A DNA stretch of 14,833 nt from an uncultured Collinsella sp. (GCA_900757205.1 CAAENA010000006.1:1-14833); one strand, 5' to 3'; positions 6,674 to 13,394 are shown, numbered from the stretch's first letter. Numbers and translations are program-made. Notes: generated by a model from the letters alone, not told the origin.

Positions 6674-7963
6674 CTAGCAGATGCAGCCGTCGGCGAGCGT
6701 CTGCTTGCCACCGACAAATACATCGGTGGCACGACCGGTGAGCGTGCGGCCGGCAAAACCGGAGTTCTCGGCGCGCGACTCGTAACCGTCCTCGCCAACC
6801 GTCCAGGTTGCGGAGGGGTCGAACACGGTCAGGTCGGCGACAGAGCCCGCCTTGACCTGAACCTGATCGAGGCCCAGAATCTCACGCGGCTTGATGGCCA
6901 TGAGCTCGACCATGCGGCTCACGCTCATCTTGCCCGTGTTGACCAGCTCAGTGAGCACGAGCGACAGCGAAGTCTCGAGGCCAATCATTCCAAAGGGCGC
7001 GAGCTCGAACTCGCGGGCCTTCTCCCACGGGGTGTGGGGAGCGTGGTCGGTAACGATAGCGTCGACGGTACCGTCGATGACACCCTGACGGATGGCCTCG
7101 GCATCCTCGTCGGTGCGCAGCGGCGGATTGACCTTGAGCGAGGTGTTGTAGGTCTCGTCCAGGTCGTTCTCGGTCAGGAACATGTGGTGCGGGGTGGCCT
7201 CGCAGGTCACCTGGACACCGGCAGACTTACCGGCACGCACGAGCTCCAGGCCATGAGCGGTGGAGATGTGCTGGATGTGCAGCTTGGCACCGGTCAGCTT
7301 GGCAATCTCGATGTCGCGGGCAATCTGAAGCTCCTCGCCGGCGGCCGGCCAACCCTCGAGGGCCAGACGGGTCGAGACCTTGCCCTCGTTGATCTGGCCG
7401 TGGCCGACCAGATCTTCGTCCTGGCAGTGGCTCATAAAGACCTTGCCGAACATCTTGCCGTAGTCCATGCAGCGACGGAGCATGCCCGCGCCCTGCACGC
7501 CGCGACCATCGTCGGTGAAGGCGACGGCGCCGTGGGCGACCATATCGCCCATCTCGGACATGGCCTCGCCCTTAAGACCGCGGGTCATGGCGCCCGACGG
7601 ATAGACGCGGCAGTGGCCGACCTCGGCAGCGCGGGACTTGACGAACTCCACGACGGTGCCGTTATCGGTGACGGGATCGGTGTTGGGCATGGCGCACACG
7701 CCGGTGAAGCCGCCCTTGGCAGCAGCGCGGGTGCCGCTCTCGATGTCCTCTTTGACCTCGTAGCCAGGCTCGCGCAGATGCACGTGCATATCCACCAGGC
7801 CGGGGACGAGATACTTGCCGGAAAGGTCGCGGACCTCGGCTCCCTCGGCGGCGAGGTTCTCGCCGACCTCGGCGATCTTGTCACCGTCGATCAGGACGTC
7901 GACGACACCGTCAAGCTCGACGGACGGATCGACGACGTGGGCATTCTTAAGAAGCAAGGCCAT
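6674..7963 (-). CDS. pyrC: Dihydroorotase
   Basis: PyrC is the zinc amidohydrolase that closes carbamoyl-aspartate to dihydroorotate. The 429-residue protein has DMHVHLREPG with metal ligands His60 and His62. Further ligand motifs are MSHCQDEDL, HIQHISTAHG and TDHAPH, plus FTDDGRG. This pattern and length fit the type I (class I, Bacillus-like) dihydroorotases. The ATG at 7963 was chosen because GGAGG sits 8 bases upstream and MALLLKNAHVVDPS is the standard N-terminus. The open frame continues to 8119, but that stretch reads over pyrB in another frame. It overlaps the 3' end of pyrB by 17 bases. Confidence 0.97.
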   Translation of the reverse strand: MALLLKNAHVVDPSVELDGVVDVLIDGDKIAEVGENLAAEGAEVRDLSGKYLVPGLVDMHVHLREPGYEVKEDIESGTRAAAKGGFTGVCAMPNTDPVTDNGTVVEFVKSRAAEVGHCRVYPSGAMTRGLKGEAMSEMGDMVAHGAVAFTDDGRGVQGAGMLRRCMDYGKMFGKVFMSHCQDEDLVGHGQINEGKVSTRLALEGWPAAGEELQIARDIEIAKLTGAKLHIQHISTAHGLELVRAGKSAGVQVTCEATPHHMFLTENDLDETYNTSLKVNPPLRTDEDAEAIRQGVIDGTVDAIVTDHAPHTPWEKAREFELAPFGMIGLETSLSLVLTELVNTGKMSVSRMVELMAIKPREILGLDQVQVKAGSVADLTVFDPSATWTVGEDGYESRAENSGFAGRTLTGRATDVFVGGKQTLADGCIC

Positions 7964-8891
7964 TATCGGCACCTCCAAGCAGCAGATACAGGATAGCCAT
8001 ACGCACGCAGATACCGGCGTAGACCTGCTCCAGGATGACGGAGCGTTGCGGGTGGTCGGCCATATAGGAGTCGAACTCAACGCCGCGGTTGATGGGGCCC
8101 GGGTGGCAGATAATCGCATCGGGCTTCATGAGCTTCTCGCGGTCCTTGGTCAGACCGAAGAGCTTGTGGTACTCGCGAATCGTGGGGAACGGTGCGCCCT
8201 CGAGGCGCTCCTGCTGCACGCGCAACATGTAGACGACGTCCAGCTCGGGCAGGACGGAATCGAGGTCGCTCGTCACGTGGTCGCAGCCCAGGACCTCGGG
8301 CGCCGGCGGCAGCAGCGTGCCGGGGGCGACGGCGTAGGTCTCGCAGCCCATGATCTTAAGTGCGGGGATCAGCGAGCCGCACACGCGGGAGTGCGCGATA
8401 TCGCCGACGACGGCGACCTTCAGACCGTGGAAGTCACCCTTGTGCTCCCAGATGGTGTACAGGTCGAGCAGGGCCTGCGTGGGGTGGTTGTGCTTGCCGT
8501 CGCCGGCGCAGATGACGCTCGCGGGCGAGTTCTGCGTGACGATGTAGGGAGCACCGGCGTGCTTATCGCGAACGACGATGCAATCAATCTTGTAGGCGTT
8601 GAGGGTCTCGACGGTGTCGACGAGGCTCTCGCCCTTGACCGTGGAGGTCGAGGAGCCGCCAAAGTTGAGGCTGTCGGCCGAAAGGCGCTTCTCGGCGAGC
8701 TCGAAGGAGCTGCGGGTGCGCGTCGAGGGCTCGTTGAACATGTTGACGATGGTCTTGCCCTTGAGCGTGGGGACCTTCTTGATCGCACGCTCGTTGACCT
8801 CAGAGAACGCCTTGGCGGTCTCGAGGATGAGCTTGATGTCCTCTTCGGAGTACTCGGTAATGTCGATCAGGTGCTTATGGTTGAACGCCAC
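7947..8891 (-). CDS. pyrB: Aspartate carbamoyltransferase catalytic subunit
   Basis: PyrB joins carbamoyl phosphate and aspartate. The 314-residue protein has the carbamoyl-phosphate motif FNEPSTRTRSSF at 52-63, STVKGES with the active lysine near 86, HPTQALLD at 136-143, and HPGPINRGVE in the aspartate-binding domain. No pyrI regulatory subunit is present, so this is probably the unregulated trimeric form controlled through PyrR. The start is the GTG at 8891, 4 bases after the pyrR stop and 11 bases after a GGAGG. The in-frame GTG at 8903 overlaps that ribosome-binding site and is unlikely. Confidence 0.97.
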   Translation of the reverse strand: MAFNHKHLIDITEYSEEDIKLILETAKAFSEVNERAIKKVPTLKGKTIVNMFNEPSTRTRSSFELAEKRLSADSLNFGGSSTSTVKGESLVDTVETLNAYKIDCIVVRDKHAGAPYIVTQNSPASVICAGDGKHNHPTQALLDLYTIWEHKGDFHGLKVAVVGDIAHSRVCGSLIPALKIMGCETYAVAPGTLLPPAPEVLGCDHVTSDLDSVLPELDVVYMLRVQQERLEGAPFPTIREYHKLFGLTKDREKLMKPDAIICHPGPINRGVEFDSYMADHPQRSVILEQVYAGICVRMAILYLLLGGADNGLAS

Positions 8892-8895
8892 GGTA

Positions 8896-9480
8896 CTACT
8901 CACCTCCCAGCGGCGCGGAGCCCACGTGGGAACCCGGCGCGACGTCGTTAATCTCGACGGCGGTGTGGCCGTCGACTTCCTTCATATATAGGTGCACGTT
9001 CTCCTCATGCGACGAGGGAACGTTCTTGCCGACAAAGTCCGGCGAGATGGGGAGCTCACGGTGACCGCGGTCAACGAGAACTGCCAGCTCGATGCGGCTC
9101 GGACGGCCCAGGTCCATGACGGCATCCAGAGCGGCGCGGATAGTACGGCCCGTATACAGGATGTCGTCCACCAGCACGACGCGCTTGCCGTCGACGCTGA
9201 AGGGAATGTTGGTAGCGTGGATCGCGGGAGCGAAATTGGTCGCATAGTCATCGCGGTAGAAGCTGATGTCCAGGCTGCCGAGCGGAACGTCGACGCCCTC
9301 GATCTCCTTGATCTCCTCGGCGAGCTTCTTTGCCAGAAGGTCGCCGCGCGTGACGATGCCGACCAGAGCGAGGTCTTCACAGCCCTCGTTGCGCTCGAGA
9401 ATCTCGTGCGCGATGCGGGTCATCGCTCGATTGACGGCGGTCTCGTCCATGATGACCGCCTTGGGGGAAGTCGTGCCCAT
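8896..9480 (-). CDS. pyrR: PyrR, pyrimidine operon attenuation regulator / uracil phosphoribosyltransferase
   Basis: PyrR binds pyr leader mRNA when UMP is high and favours termination; many members also make UMP from uracil and PRPP. The 194-residue protein has the PRPP loop VVLVDDILYTGRT at 101-113, the type I phosphoribosyltransferase signature, and VTRGD and VDRGHRELP. It is about 15 residues longer than the usual 178-181. The extra residues form a C-terminal tail after EINDVAPG. AAGGAG lies 4 bases before the ATG. As first gene of the pyr operon it sits directly behind a leader with a fitting hairpin and attenuator, which supports autoregulation. Confidence 0.97.
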   Translation of the reverse strand: MGTTSPKAVIMDETAVNRAMTRIAHEILERNEGCEDLALVGIVTRGDLLAKKLAEEIKEIEGVDVPLGSLDISFYRDDYATNFAPAIHATNIPFSVDGKRVVLVDDILYTGRTIRAALDAVMDLGRPSRIELAVLVDRGHRELPISPDFVGKNVPSSHEENVHLYMKEVDGHTAVEINDVAPGSHVGSAPLGGE

Positions 9481-9501
9481 CGATCTCCTTCCTCACGTGT
9501 C

Positions 9502-9521
9502 TTGACTGCTGACACAGTCAA
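9502..9521 (-). promoter_or_regulatory. Hairpin next to the pyrR ribosome-binding site
   Basis: TTGACTG and CAGTCAA form a perfect 7-bp stem with a 6-base loop, using the end of the attenuator T-tract. A competing stem, GTGTC with GACAC, overlaps it. Both lie 10-40 bases before the pyrR start, so they could affect translation or clear the U-tract. The function is inferred only from position. Confidence 0.4.
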
Positions 9522-9557
9522 AAAAATAGATGCCCGACCGCTTAAAGCGGACCAGAC
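9520..9557 (-). terminator. pyr operon leader attenuator
   Basis: On the minus strand a 12-13 pair imperfect stem built around CCGCTTTAAGCGG ends in GGGCATC and then TATTTTTTT (seven Ts at 9520-9526). It lies 40 bases before the pyrR ATG and directly after the PyrR-loop-like hairpin. This is the expected arrangement for PyrR-controlled transcription attenuation. Confidence 0.82.
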
Positions 9558-9605
9558 ACCCACAGGAAGGGCTGCTCTTTGGCAGCTATGTAATTCCATG
9601 TGGGT
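9558..9605 (-). promoter_or_regulatory. PyrR-binding-loop-like hairpin in the pyr leader
   Basis: ACCCACA (9605-9599 on the minus strand) pairs with TGTGGGT (9564-9558), and GGAA with TTCC continue the helix past a bulge. After an asymmetric internal loop, GCTGC/GCAGC closes a hexaloop. The top reads CCAAAGAG; known PyrR loops of Bacillus carry CCAGAGAG, one base different. The ACCC of the outer stem can instead pair with GGGTA just upstream (GGGTACGAGATACCC), giving two exclusive folds as expected of a switch. I infer PyrR binding here; antiterminator boundaries cannot be fixed by eye. Confidence 0.7.
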
Positions 9606-9711
9606 ATCTCGTACCCCTTTAATGGTCAAGGGATAGTGTAGCCAACCTCGAGCTTAATTGCGAGCATAAATACAGAACAATCCGTAAACGGAGCCCAATG
9701 CTCCATAAACC

Positions 9712-9740
9712 TATATATATTTGTGGTACGCGCTTGAAAA
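9712..9740 (-). promoter_or_regulatory. Candidate pyr operon promoter
   Basis: TTTTCA (9740-9735 on the minus strand), a 17-base spacer and TATATA (9717-9712) give 4 of 6 matches at each hexamer. The start would fall near 9705, leaving a leader of about 225 bases with a small hairpin (GGAGC/GCTCC) at its 5' end. A weaker alternative is TACACT at 9640-9635, giving a much shorter leader that still contains the PyrR loop. Confidence 0.45.
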
Positions 9741-9762
9741 ACTGGTTGCGAGCTGGCATAAT
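9734..9762 (+). promoter_or_regulatory. Sigma-70-type promoter upstream of rpmB (distal)
   Basis: TTGAAA (9734-9739), a 17-base spacer and CATAAT (9757-9762) match 5 of 6 bases at each hexamer, the best promoter match in the window. The start would be near 9769, about 160 bases before rpmB. Its -35 coincides with the -35 of the divergent pyr promoter candidate. The transcript would contain the inverted repeat at 9831-9861. Confidence 0.6.
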
Positions 9763-9830
9763 CCCCTCTGCTGCACGCAAATCGGATCTACGTCCAGGGC
9801 CGTAGCGTGGGCACTATCGCCAAAAGAGAA

Positions 9831-9861
9831 ATGTCTCTGTGTAGATTGCGCACAGAGACAT
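9831..9861. repeat. Perfect 11-bp inverted repeat upstream of rpmB
   Basis: ATGTCTCTGTG (9831-9841) and CACAGAGACAT (9851-9861) are exact complements around a 9-base centre. The right arm ends 7 bases before the extended -10 of the proximal rpmB promoter, where the -35 would be, so it could be an operator. In RNA it would form a hairpin. On the minus strand it is followed by TTCTCTTTTGG, so it might also stop antisense transcription. It codes for nothing I can defend. Confidence 0.6.
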
Positions 9862-9868
9862 GCTTCTG

Positions 9869-9877
9869 TGCTATAGT
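9869..9877 (+). promoter_or_regulatory. Extended -10 promoter for rpmB (proximal)
   Basis: TGCTATAGT combines a TG dinucleotide with a 5-of-6 -10 hexamer (TATAGT). TTGCGC lies 20 bases upstream, too far for a normal -35. The start would be near 9884, about 48 bases before the rpmB ATG. Confidence 0.6.
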
Positions 9878-9931
9878 TCAGGCTTGTTTGTTAACGCGAC
9901 ATGTTCGTTTGTCGCCCAAGGAGGGTCAGTT

Positions 9932-10120
9932 ATGTCAAAAGTTTGCGAAGTTTGCGGTAAGCACCCCGTTGCCGGTCGCTCCATCAGCCACTCTCACCGC
10001 GTCACCAACCGTAAGTTCCGCCCCAACATCCAGCGCGTCTACGTCGTCGTCGATGGTCACCGTCGCAAGATGAACGTTTGCTCCACCTGCCTCAAGTCCG
10101 GCAAGGTTGCGCGCTCCTAA
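9932..10120 (+). CDS. rpmB: 50S ribosomal protein L28
   Basis: L28 is a small structural protein of the large ribosomal subunit. The 62-residue product has the family core SISHSHRVTNRKFRPNIQRV and two CxxC pairs, Cys5/Cys8 (CEVC) and Cys50/Cys53 (CSTC). This is the zinc-ribbon form that zinc-limited cells can replace with a cysteine-free paralog. The ATG at 9932 follows AAGGAGG with 7 bases between; the longer frame from 9860 reads through the promoter and is discarded. The gene stands alone, with its own promoters and a strong terminator, divergent from the pyr operon. Confidence 0.97.
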   Translation: MSKVCEVCGKHPVAGRSISHSHRVTNRKFRPNIQRVYVVVDGHRRKMNVCSTCLKSGKVARS

Positions 10121-10190
10121 ATAAGGTCTTACCAACAAGTACCTCGGACTCTCCGGGTCAAAGACCTCGCGTTCACATAGAACTTACCAA

Positions 10191-10221
10191 AGGCGCCCTC
10201 CCCTACGGAGGGCGCCTTTTT
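10191..10221 (+). terminator. Strong intrinsic terminator after rpmB
   Basis: AGGCGCCCTCC (10191-10201) and GGAGGGCGCCT (10207-10217) form a perfect 11-bp stem with a 5-base loop, followed by TTTT (five Ts in all, 10217-10221). It lies 70 bases after the rpmB stop. Confidence 0.93.
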
Positions 10222-10499
10222 GCACTCATTGGGGACAGGCTTACATGAGTGCTTTCGAGCATAGGGGCCGCATCACAAATATCAAAAGGATCGTAGCCCA
10301 GCTGATATGCTTTGCAACTTGACCAGCAGTACGACTCGAGCGAGTCAAGCGCACCTTTCACAGGATTGAGATGGATGTAATCGAGCAGCTGCACCGCCTG
10401 CGTGTCCGACTCAACCGCGCCCCGCGAATAGCGATTATCAAACAGTTGCCCCGGTCTCCCCGTTATCCCATTGAAATACTCATGCAAGTCTGTCCCCAA
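10203..10499 (-). pseudogene. RAYT/Y1 (IS200-like) transposase, C-terminal remnant
   Basis: The 98-codon frame carries the C-terminal signature of REP-associated tyrosine transposases: EYFNGITGRPGQLFDNRY, VESDTQAVQLLDYIHLNPVK and YCWSSCKAY. These correspond to the family pattern YFN-GR-G-LF-RY, YIHLNPV, WSS. The N-terminal catalytic part with the HUH motif is absent, so it cannot be an active transposase. The frame opens only with a TTG inside the flanking repeat, and no ribosome-binding site is present. At the other end it reads out through the second repeat (HVSLSPMS is repeat sequence) into the rpmB terminator. I therefore call it a broken gene. The family assignment is firm; expression is very unlikely. 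Confidence 0.85.
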
Positions 10500-10505
10500 T
10501 GAGCG
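10223..10505. mobile_element. Small RAYT-derived element with 28-base inverted ends (MITE/BIME-like)
   Basis: Positions 10223-10250 and 10478-10505 are inverted copies with 25 of 28 bases matching; each contains CATTGGGGACAG. Each end is itself foldable: ACTCAT and ATGAGT at 10224-10229 and 10245-10250 enclose a 15-base loop. Such hairpins are the REP-type sequences RAYT transposases act on. Between them lies only a transposase remnant, so this is a non-autonomous 283-base element. It sits right behind the rpmB terminator. I see no target duplication, as expected for the HUH mechanism. Confidence 0.72.
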
Positions 10506-10535
10506 AGGTGATGCAGTAGGCGGATAGTTTTTAGT

Positions 10536-10565
10536 TAAAACGCTTCATTAAGTTGAAGCGTTTTA
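10536..10565. terminator. Symmetric 12-bp hairpin between the RAYT element and adhE
   Basis: TAAAACGCTTCA (10536-10547) and TGAAGCGTTTTA (10554-10565) pair perfectly around a 6-base loop. The A-rich left and T-rich right arms look like a bidirectional terminator. It would isolate adhE from transcription across the element. Its place just before the adhE promoter also allows an operator role. Confidence 0.6.
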
Positions 10566-10608
10566 GTGTGCCTTTTACAGGAATCTTACCGCTCACCGAA
10601 TTATTTAT

Positions 10609-10617
10609 TGCTATCAT
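10609..10617 (+). promoter_or_regulatory. Extended -10 promoter candidate for adhE
   Basis: TGCTATCAT has a TG element and TATCAT, 5 of 6 matches to the -10 consensus. The start would be near 10624, giving a 34-base leader. No -35 is seen at 16-18 bases, and no Rex-type operator (TTGTGA with TTCACA) is visible around it. Confidence 0.5.
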
Positions 10618-10657
10618 GCAAGGCGTAGGGTAAATCTCCGATCGCAAGGAGACACAA

Positions 10658-13306
10658 ATGGTGAAAAAGTCACCGGAAAACACTACTCCCGCAATTGTGG
10701 ACAACGTAGAGGCGCTTGAGGCTAAGCTCGCTCAGATGCGAGAGGCCCAGGCGCTTTTTGCTACGTACACGCAGGAGCAGGTCGACAAGATCTTCTACGA
10801 GGCCGCCATGGCCGCCAACAAAGCTCGTATCCCGTTGGCGAAGATGGCCATCGAGGAGACCGGCCGCGGCGTTCTTGAGGACAAGGTCATCAAGAACCAC
10901 TACGCCGCAGAGTACATCTACAACGCTTACAAGAACACCAAGACCTGTGGTGTCCTGGAGCGCGACGAGGCCTACGGCATCACCAAGATCGCCGAGCCCA
11001 TCGGCATCGTGGGCGCCGTCATCCCGACGACCAACCCCACCTCCACCGCGATCTTCAAGACGCTGATCAGCCTGAAGACCCGCAACGGCATCATCATCTC
11101 CCCGCACCCGGCAGCCGCCAAGTGCACCATCGCCGCCGCCAAGCTCGTGCTCGACGCCGCCGTCAAGGCCGGCGCCCCCGAGGGCATCATCGGCTGGGTC
11201 GATGTCCCCTCCATCGAGCTGACCAACATGGTCATGCGTGACGTCGACATCATCCTCGCCACCGGTGGCCCGGGCATGGTCAAGGCCGCCTACTCCTCGG
11301 GCAAGCCCGCCCTGGGCGTTGGCGCCGGTAACACCCCGGTCATCATCGACGACACCGCCGACGTGCTGCTCGCCGTCAACTCCATCATCCACTCCAAGAC
11401 CTTCGACAACGGCATGATCTGCGCTTCCGAGCAGTCCGTGACCGTCATCGACACCATCTACGACCAGGTCAAGGCCGAGTTCCAGAAGCGCGGCTGCTAC
11501 TTCGTCAAGCAGGGTGCCGAGATGGAGGCCCTGCGTGCCGCCATGTTCAAGAACGGCGCTCTCGACCACCGCATCCCCGGCATGGCTGCCGCCAAGATCG
11601 CCGAGCTCGCCGGCATCGAGGTTCCCGCCAAGACCAAGATCCTGATCGCCGAGGTCACCTCCACCGACCCCGCCAAGGAGGAGTTCTCCCACGAGAAGCT
11701 CTCCCCGGTCCTGGCCATGTATCACGCCAAGGACTTCCAGGAGGCCGTCGACAAGGCCGAGCACCTGGTGCTCGCCGGTGGCCCGGGCCACACCGCCTCT
11801 CTGTACGTGCACCCCGCCCAGGCCGAGAAGATCAGTCTGTTCGAGCACGTCATGAAGGCCTGCCGTATCGTCATCAACACCCCGTCCTCGCACGGCGGCA
11901 TCGGTGATCTGTACAACTTTGGCATGAAGCCGTCTCTGACCCTGGGCTGCGGCTCCTGGGGCGGCAACTCCGTCTCCGAGAACGTTGGGGTGAAGCACTT
12001 GATCAACGTTAAGACTGTGGCCGAGCGCCGTGAGAACATGCTGTGGTTCCGCGCTCCCGAGAAGGTCTACTTCAAGAAGGGTTCCACGCCCGTCGCCCTC
12101 GACGAGCTGGGCAACGTCATGGGCAAGAAGCGCGCCTTCATCGTCACCGACCAGTTCCTCTTCAAGAATGGCAACACCCGCGCCATCGAGGCCAAGCTCG
12201 ACGAGATGGGCATCGCCCACGACTGCTTCTACGACGTCGAGCCCGATCCGTCGCTGCAGTGCGCACGTCGTGGTGCCAAGCAGATGGCTCTCTTTGAGCC
12301 GGACGTCATCATCGCCGTCGGCGGTGGCTCCGCTATGGACGCCGGCAAGATCATGTGGATGATGTACGAGCACCCCGAGTGCAAGTTTGAGGACATGGCC
12401 ATGGACTTCATGGACATCCGCAAGCGTATCTTCACTTTCCCCGAGATGGGCAAGAAGGCCTACTTCGTCGCCGTCCCGACCTCTTCGGGTACCGGCTCCG
12501 AGTGCACGCCGTTCGCCATCATCACCGACAAGGAGACCGGCATCAAGTGGCCGCTCGCCGACTACGCGCTGCTCCCCAACATGGCTATCGTCGACGCCGA
12601 CAACTGCATGACCGCCCCGCGCGGCCTGACCGCTGCCTCCGGCATCGACGTCATGACCCACGCCATCGAGTCCTACGTCTCCATCATGGCTTCCGACTAC
12701 ACCAAGGGCCTCTCCGAGCGCGCTGCTAAGCTCGTCTTTGAGAACCTGCCCTCCAGCTTCACGAACGGCGCCAAGGACCCGCACGCCCGCGAGGAGATGC
12801 ACAACGCCTCCTGCATGGCCGGTATGGCCTTCGCCAACGCCTTCCTGGGCCTCAACCACTCCATGGCCCACAAGCTCGGCGCTTTCCATCACCTGCCCCA
12901 CGGCATCGCCAACGCCGTCATCCTGACCCGCGTTATGCGCTACAACGCCGCCGAGGCTCCCGTCAAGATGGGTACCTTCTCTCAGTATCCTTACCCCAAC
13001 GCGCTGCACAACTACGCCGAGATGGCCAAGTACTGCGGCATCGAGGGCAAGGACGACAAGGAGGTCTTCGAGAACTTCATCACGAAGCTCGAGGAGCTCA
13101 AGGACTTCATCGGCGTCAAGAAGACCATCGCCGACTACGGTGTTGACGAGCAGTACTTCCTCGACACCCTCGACGAGATGACCGAGCAGGCATTCAACGA
13201 CCAGTGCACCGGCGCCAACCCGCGCTACCCGCTCATGAGCGAGATCAAGGAGCTCTACCTGGACGCCTACTACGGCCGCGAGCCTCAGGACTACGCCGTC
13301 TGCTAG
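10658..13306 (+). CDS. adhE: Bifunctional acetaldehyde-CoA / alcohol dehydrogenase
   Basis: AdhE reduces acetyl-CoA to acetaldehyde and then to ethanol, using two NADH, in anaerobic fermentation; the enzyme forms long spirosome filaments. The 882-residue protein is full length. Residues 1 to about 440 are the CoA-acylating aldehyde dehydrogenase, with GAGNTP and the catalytic Cys255 in NGMICASEQ. A linker precedes the iron-type alcohol dehydrogenase at about 460-870, with the nucleotide loop AVGGGSAMDAGK and iron ligands Asp664, His668, His734 and His748. These match the E. coli ligands with a constant offset of 11. AAGGAG sits 6 bases before the ATG at 10658. GC-rich codons, especially C-ending ones, are used heavily, which suggests high expression. 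It is monocistronic or loosely linked to the kinase gene downstream. Confidence 0.98.
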   Translation: MVKKSPENTTPAIVDNVEALEAKLAQMREAQALFATYTQEQVDKIFYEAAMAANKARIPLAKMAIEETGRGVLEDKVIKNHYAAEYIYNAYKNTKTCGVLERDEAYGITKIAEPIGIVGAVIPTTNPTSTAIFKTLISLKTRNGIIISPHPAAAKCTIAAAKLVLDAAVKAGAPEGIIGWVDVPSIELTNMVMRDVDIILATGGPGMVKAAYSSGKPALGVGAGNTPVIIDDTADVLLAVNSIIHSKTFDNGMICASEQSVTVIDTIYDQVKAEFQKRGCYFVKQGAEMEALRAAMFKNGALDHRIPGMAAAKIAELAGIEVPAKTKILIAEVTSTDPAKEEFSHEKLSPVLAMYHAKDFQEAVDKAEHLVLAGGPGHTASLYVHPAQAEKISLFEHVMKACRIVINTPSSHGGIGDLYNFGMKPSLTLGCGSWGGNSVSENVGVKHLINVKTVAERRENMLWFRAPEKVYFKKGSTPVALDELGNVMGKKRAFIVTDQFLFKNGNTRAIEAKLDEMGIAHDCFYDVEPDPSLQCARRGAKQMALFEPDVIIAVGGGSAMDAGKIMWMMYEHPECKFEDMAMDFMDIRKRIFTFPEMGKKAYFVAVPTSSGTGSECTPFAIITDKETGIKWPLADYALLPNMAIVDADNCMTAPRGLTAASGIDVMTHAIESYVSIMASDYTKGLSERAAKLVFENLPSSFTNGAKDPHAREEMHNASCMAGMAFANAFLGLNHSMAHKLGAFHHLPHGIANAVILTRVMRYNAAEAPVKMGTFSQYPYPNALHNYAEMAKYCGIEGKDDKEVFENFITKLEELKDFIGVKKTIADYGVDEQYFLDTLDEMTEQAFNDQCTGANPRYPLMSEIKELYLDAYYGREPQDYAVC

Positions 13307-13323
13307 TTTTAGCACGGTTTTTA

Positions 13324-13362
13324 ACGGCGGGGGTGCACGGGTGTTTCACACACCCCCGCCGT
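13324..13362 (+). terminator. GC-rich hairpin after adhE (weak terminator or mRNA end)
   Basis: ACGGCGGGGGTG (13324-13335) pairs perfectly with CACCCCCGCCGT (13351-13362) over a 15-base loop. It starts 17 bases after the adhE stop. The following bases (CGCTTCTATCG) are pyrimidine-rich without a T run, so termination may be partial. Some read-through into the gene at 13395 is possible, which has no clear promoter of its own. Confidence 0.6.
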
Positions 13363-13394
13363 CGCTTCTATCGCATCGTTGAAAGGATGCAACC

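Noticed and set aside
7964..8119. N-terminal extension of pyrC
   Set aside because: The extra 52 codons overlap pyrB in another frame, and the ATG at 7963 has an ideal ribosome-binding site.
6599..8951. Long plus-strand frames opposite pyrC and pyrB (6599-7996 and 7815-8951)
   Set aside because: They are antisense shadows of pyrC and pyrB, with repetitive Ala/Gly/His-rich products.
9769..9830. Possible tRNA or small gene between the distal promoter and the palindrome
   Set aside because: Only a 5-bp CTACG/CGTAG hairpin is seen; there is no cloverleaf, CCA end or credible frame.
9860..9931. N-terminal extension of rpmB
   Set aside because: It would be read across the promoter and ribosome-binding site, and L28 starts at MSKVCEVCGK.
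10121..10190. AGGTCTT/AAGACCT pairing in the rpmB 3' region
   Set aside because: A 7-bp stem around a 30-base loop is weak, and the strong terminator just after it explains the 3' end.
10560..10657. Rex redox operator before adhE
   Set aside because: No TTGTGA-N6-TTCACA-like site is visible in the adhE upstream region.
10670..13315. 881-codon open frame antisense to adhE
   Set aside because: It mirrors adhE over its whole length. It is a by-product of C-ending codons in a GC-rich gene; the product is low-complexity and has no recognisable domain or start signal.
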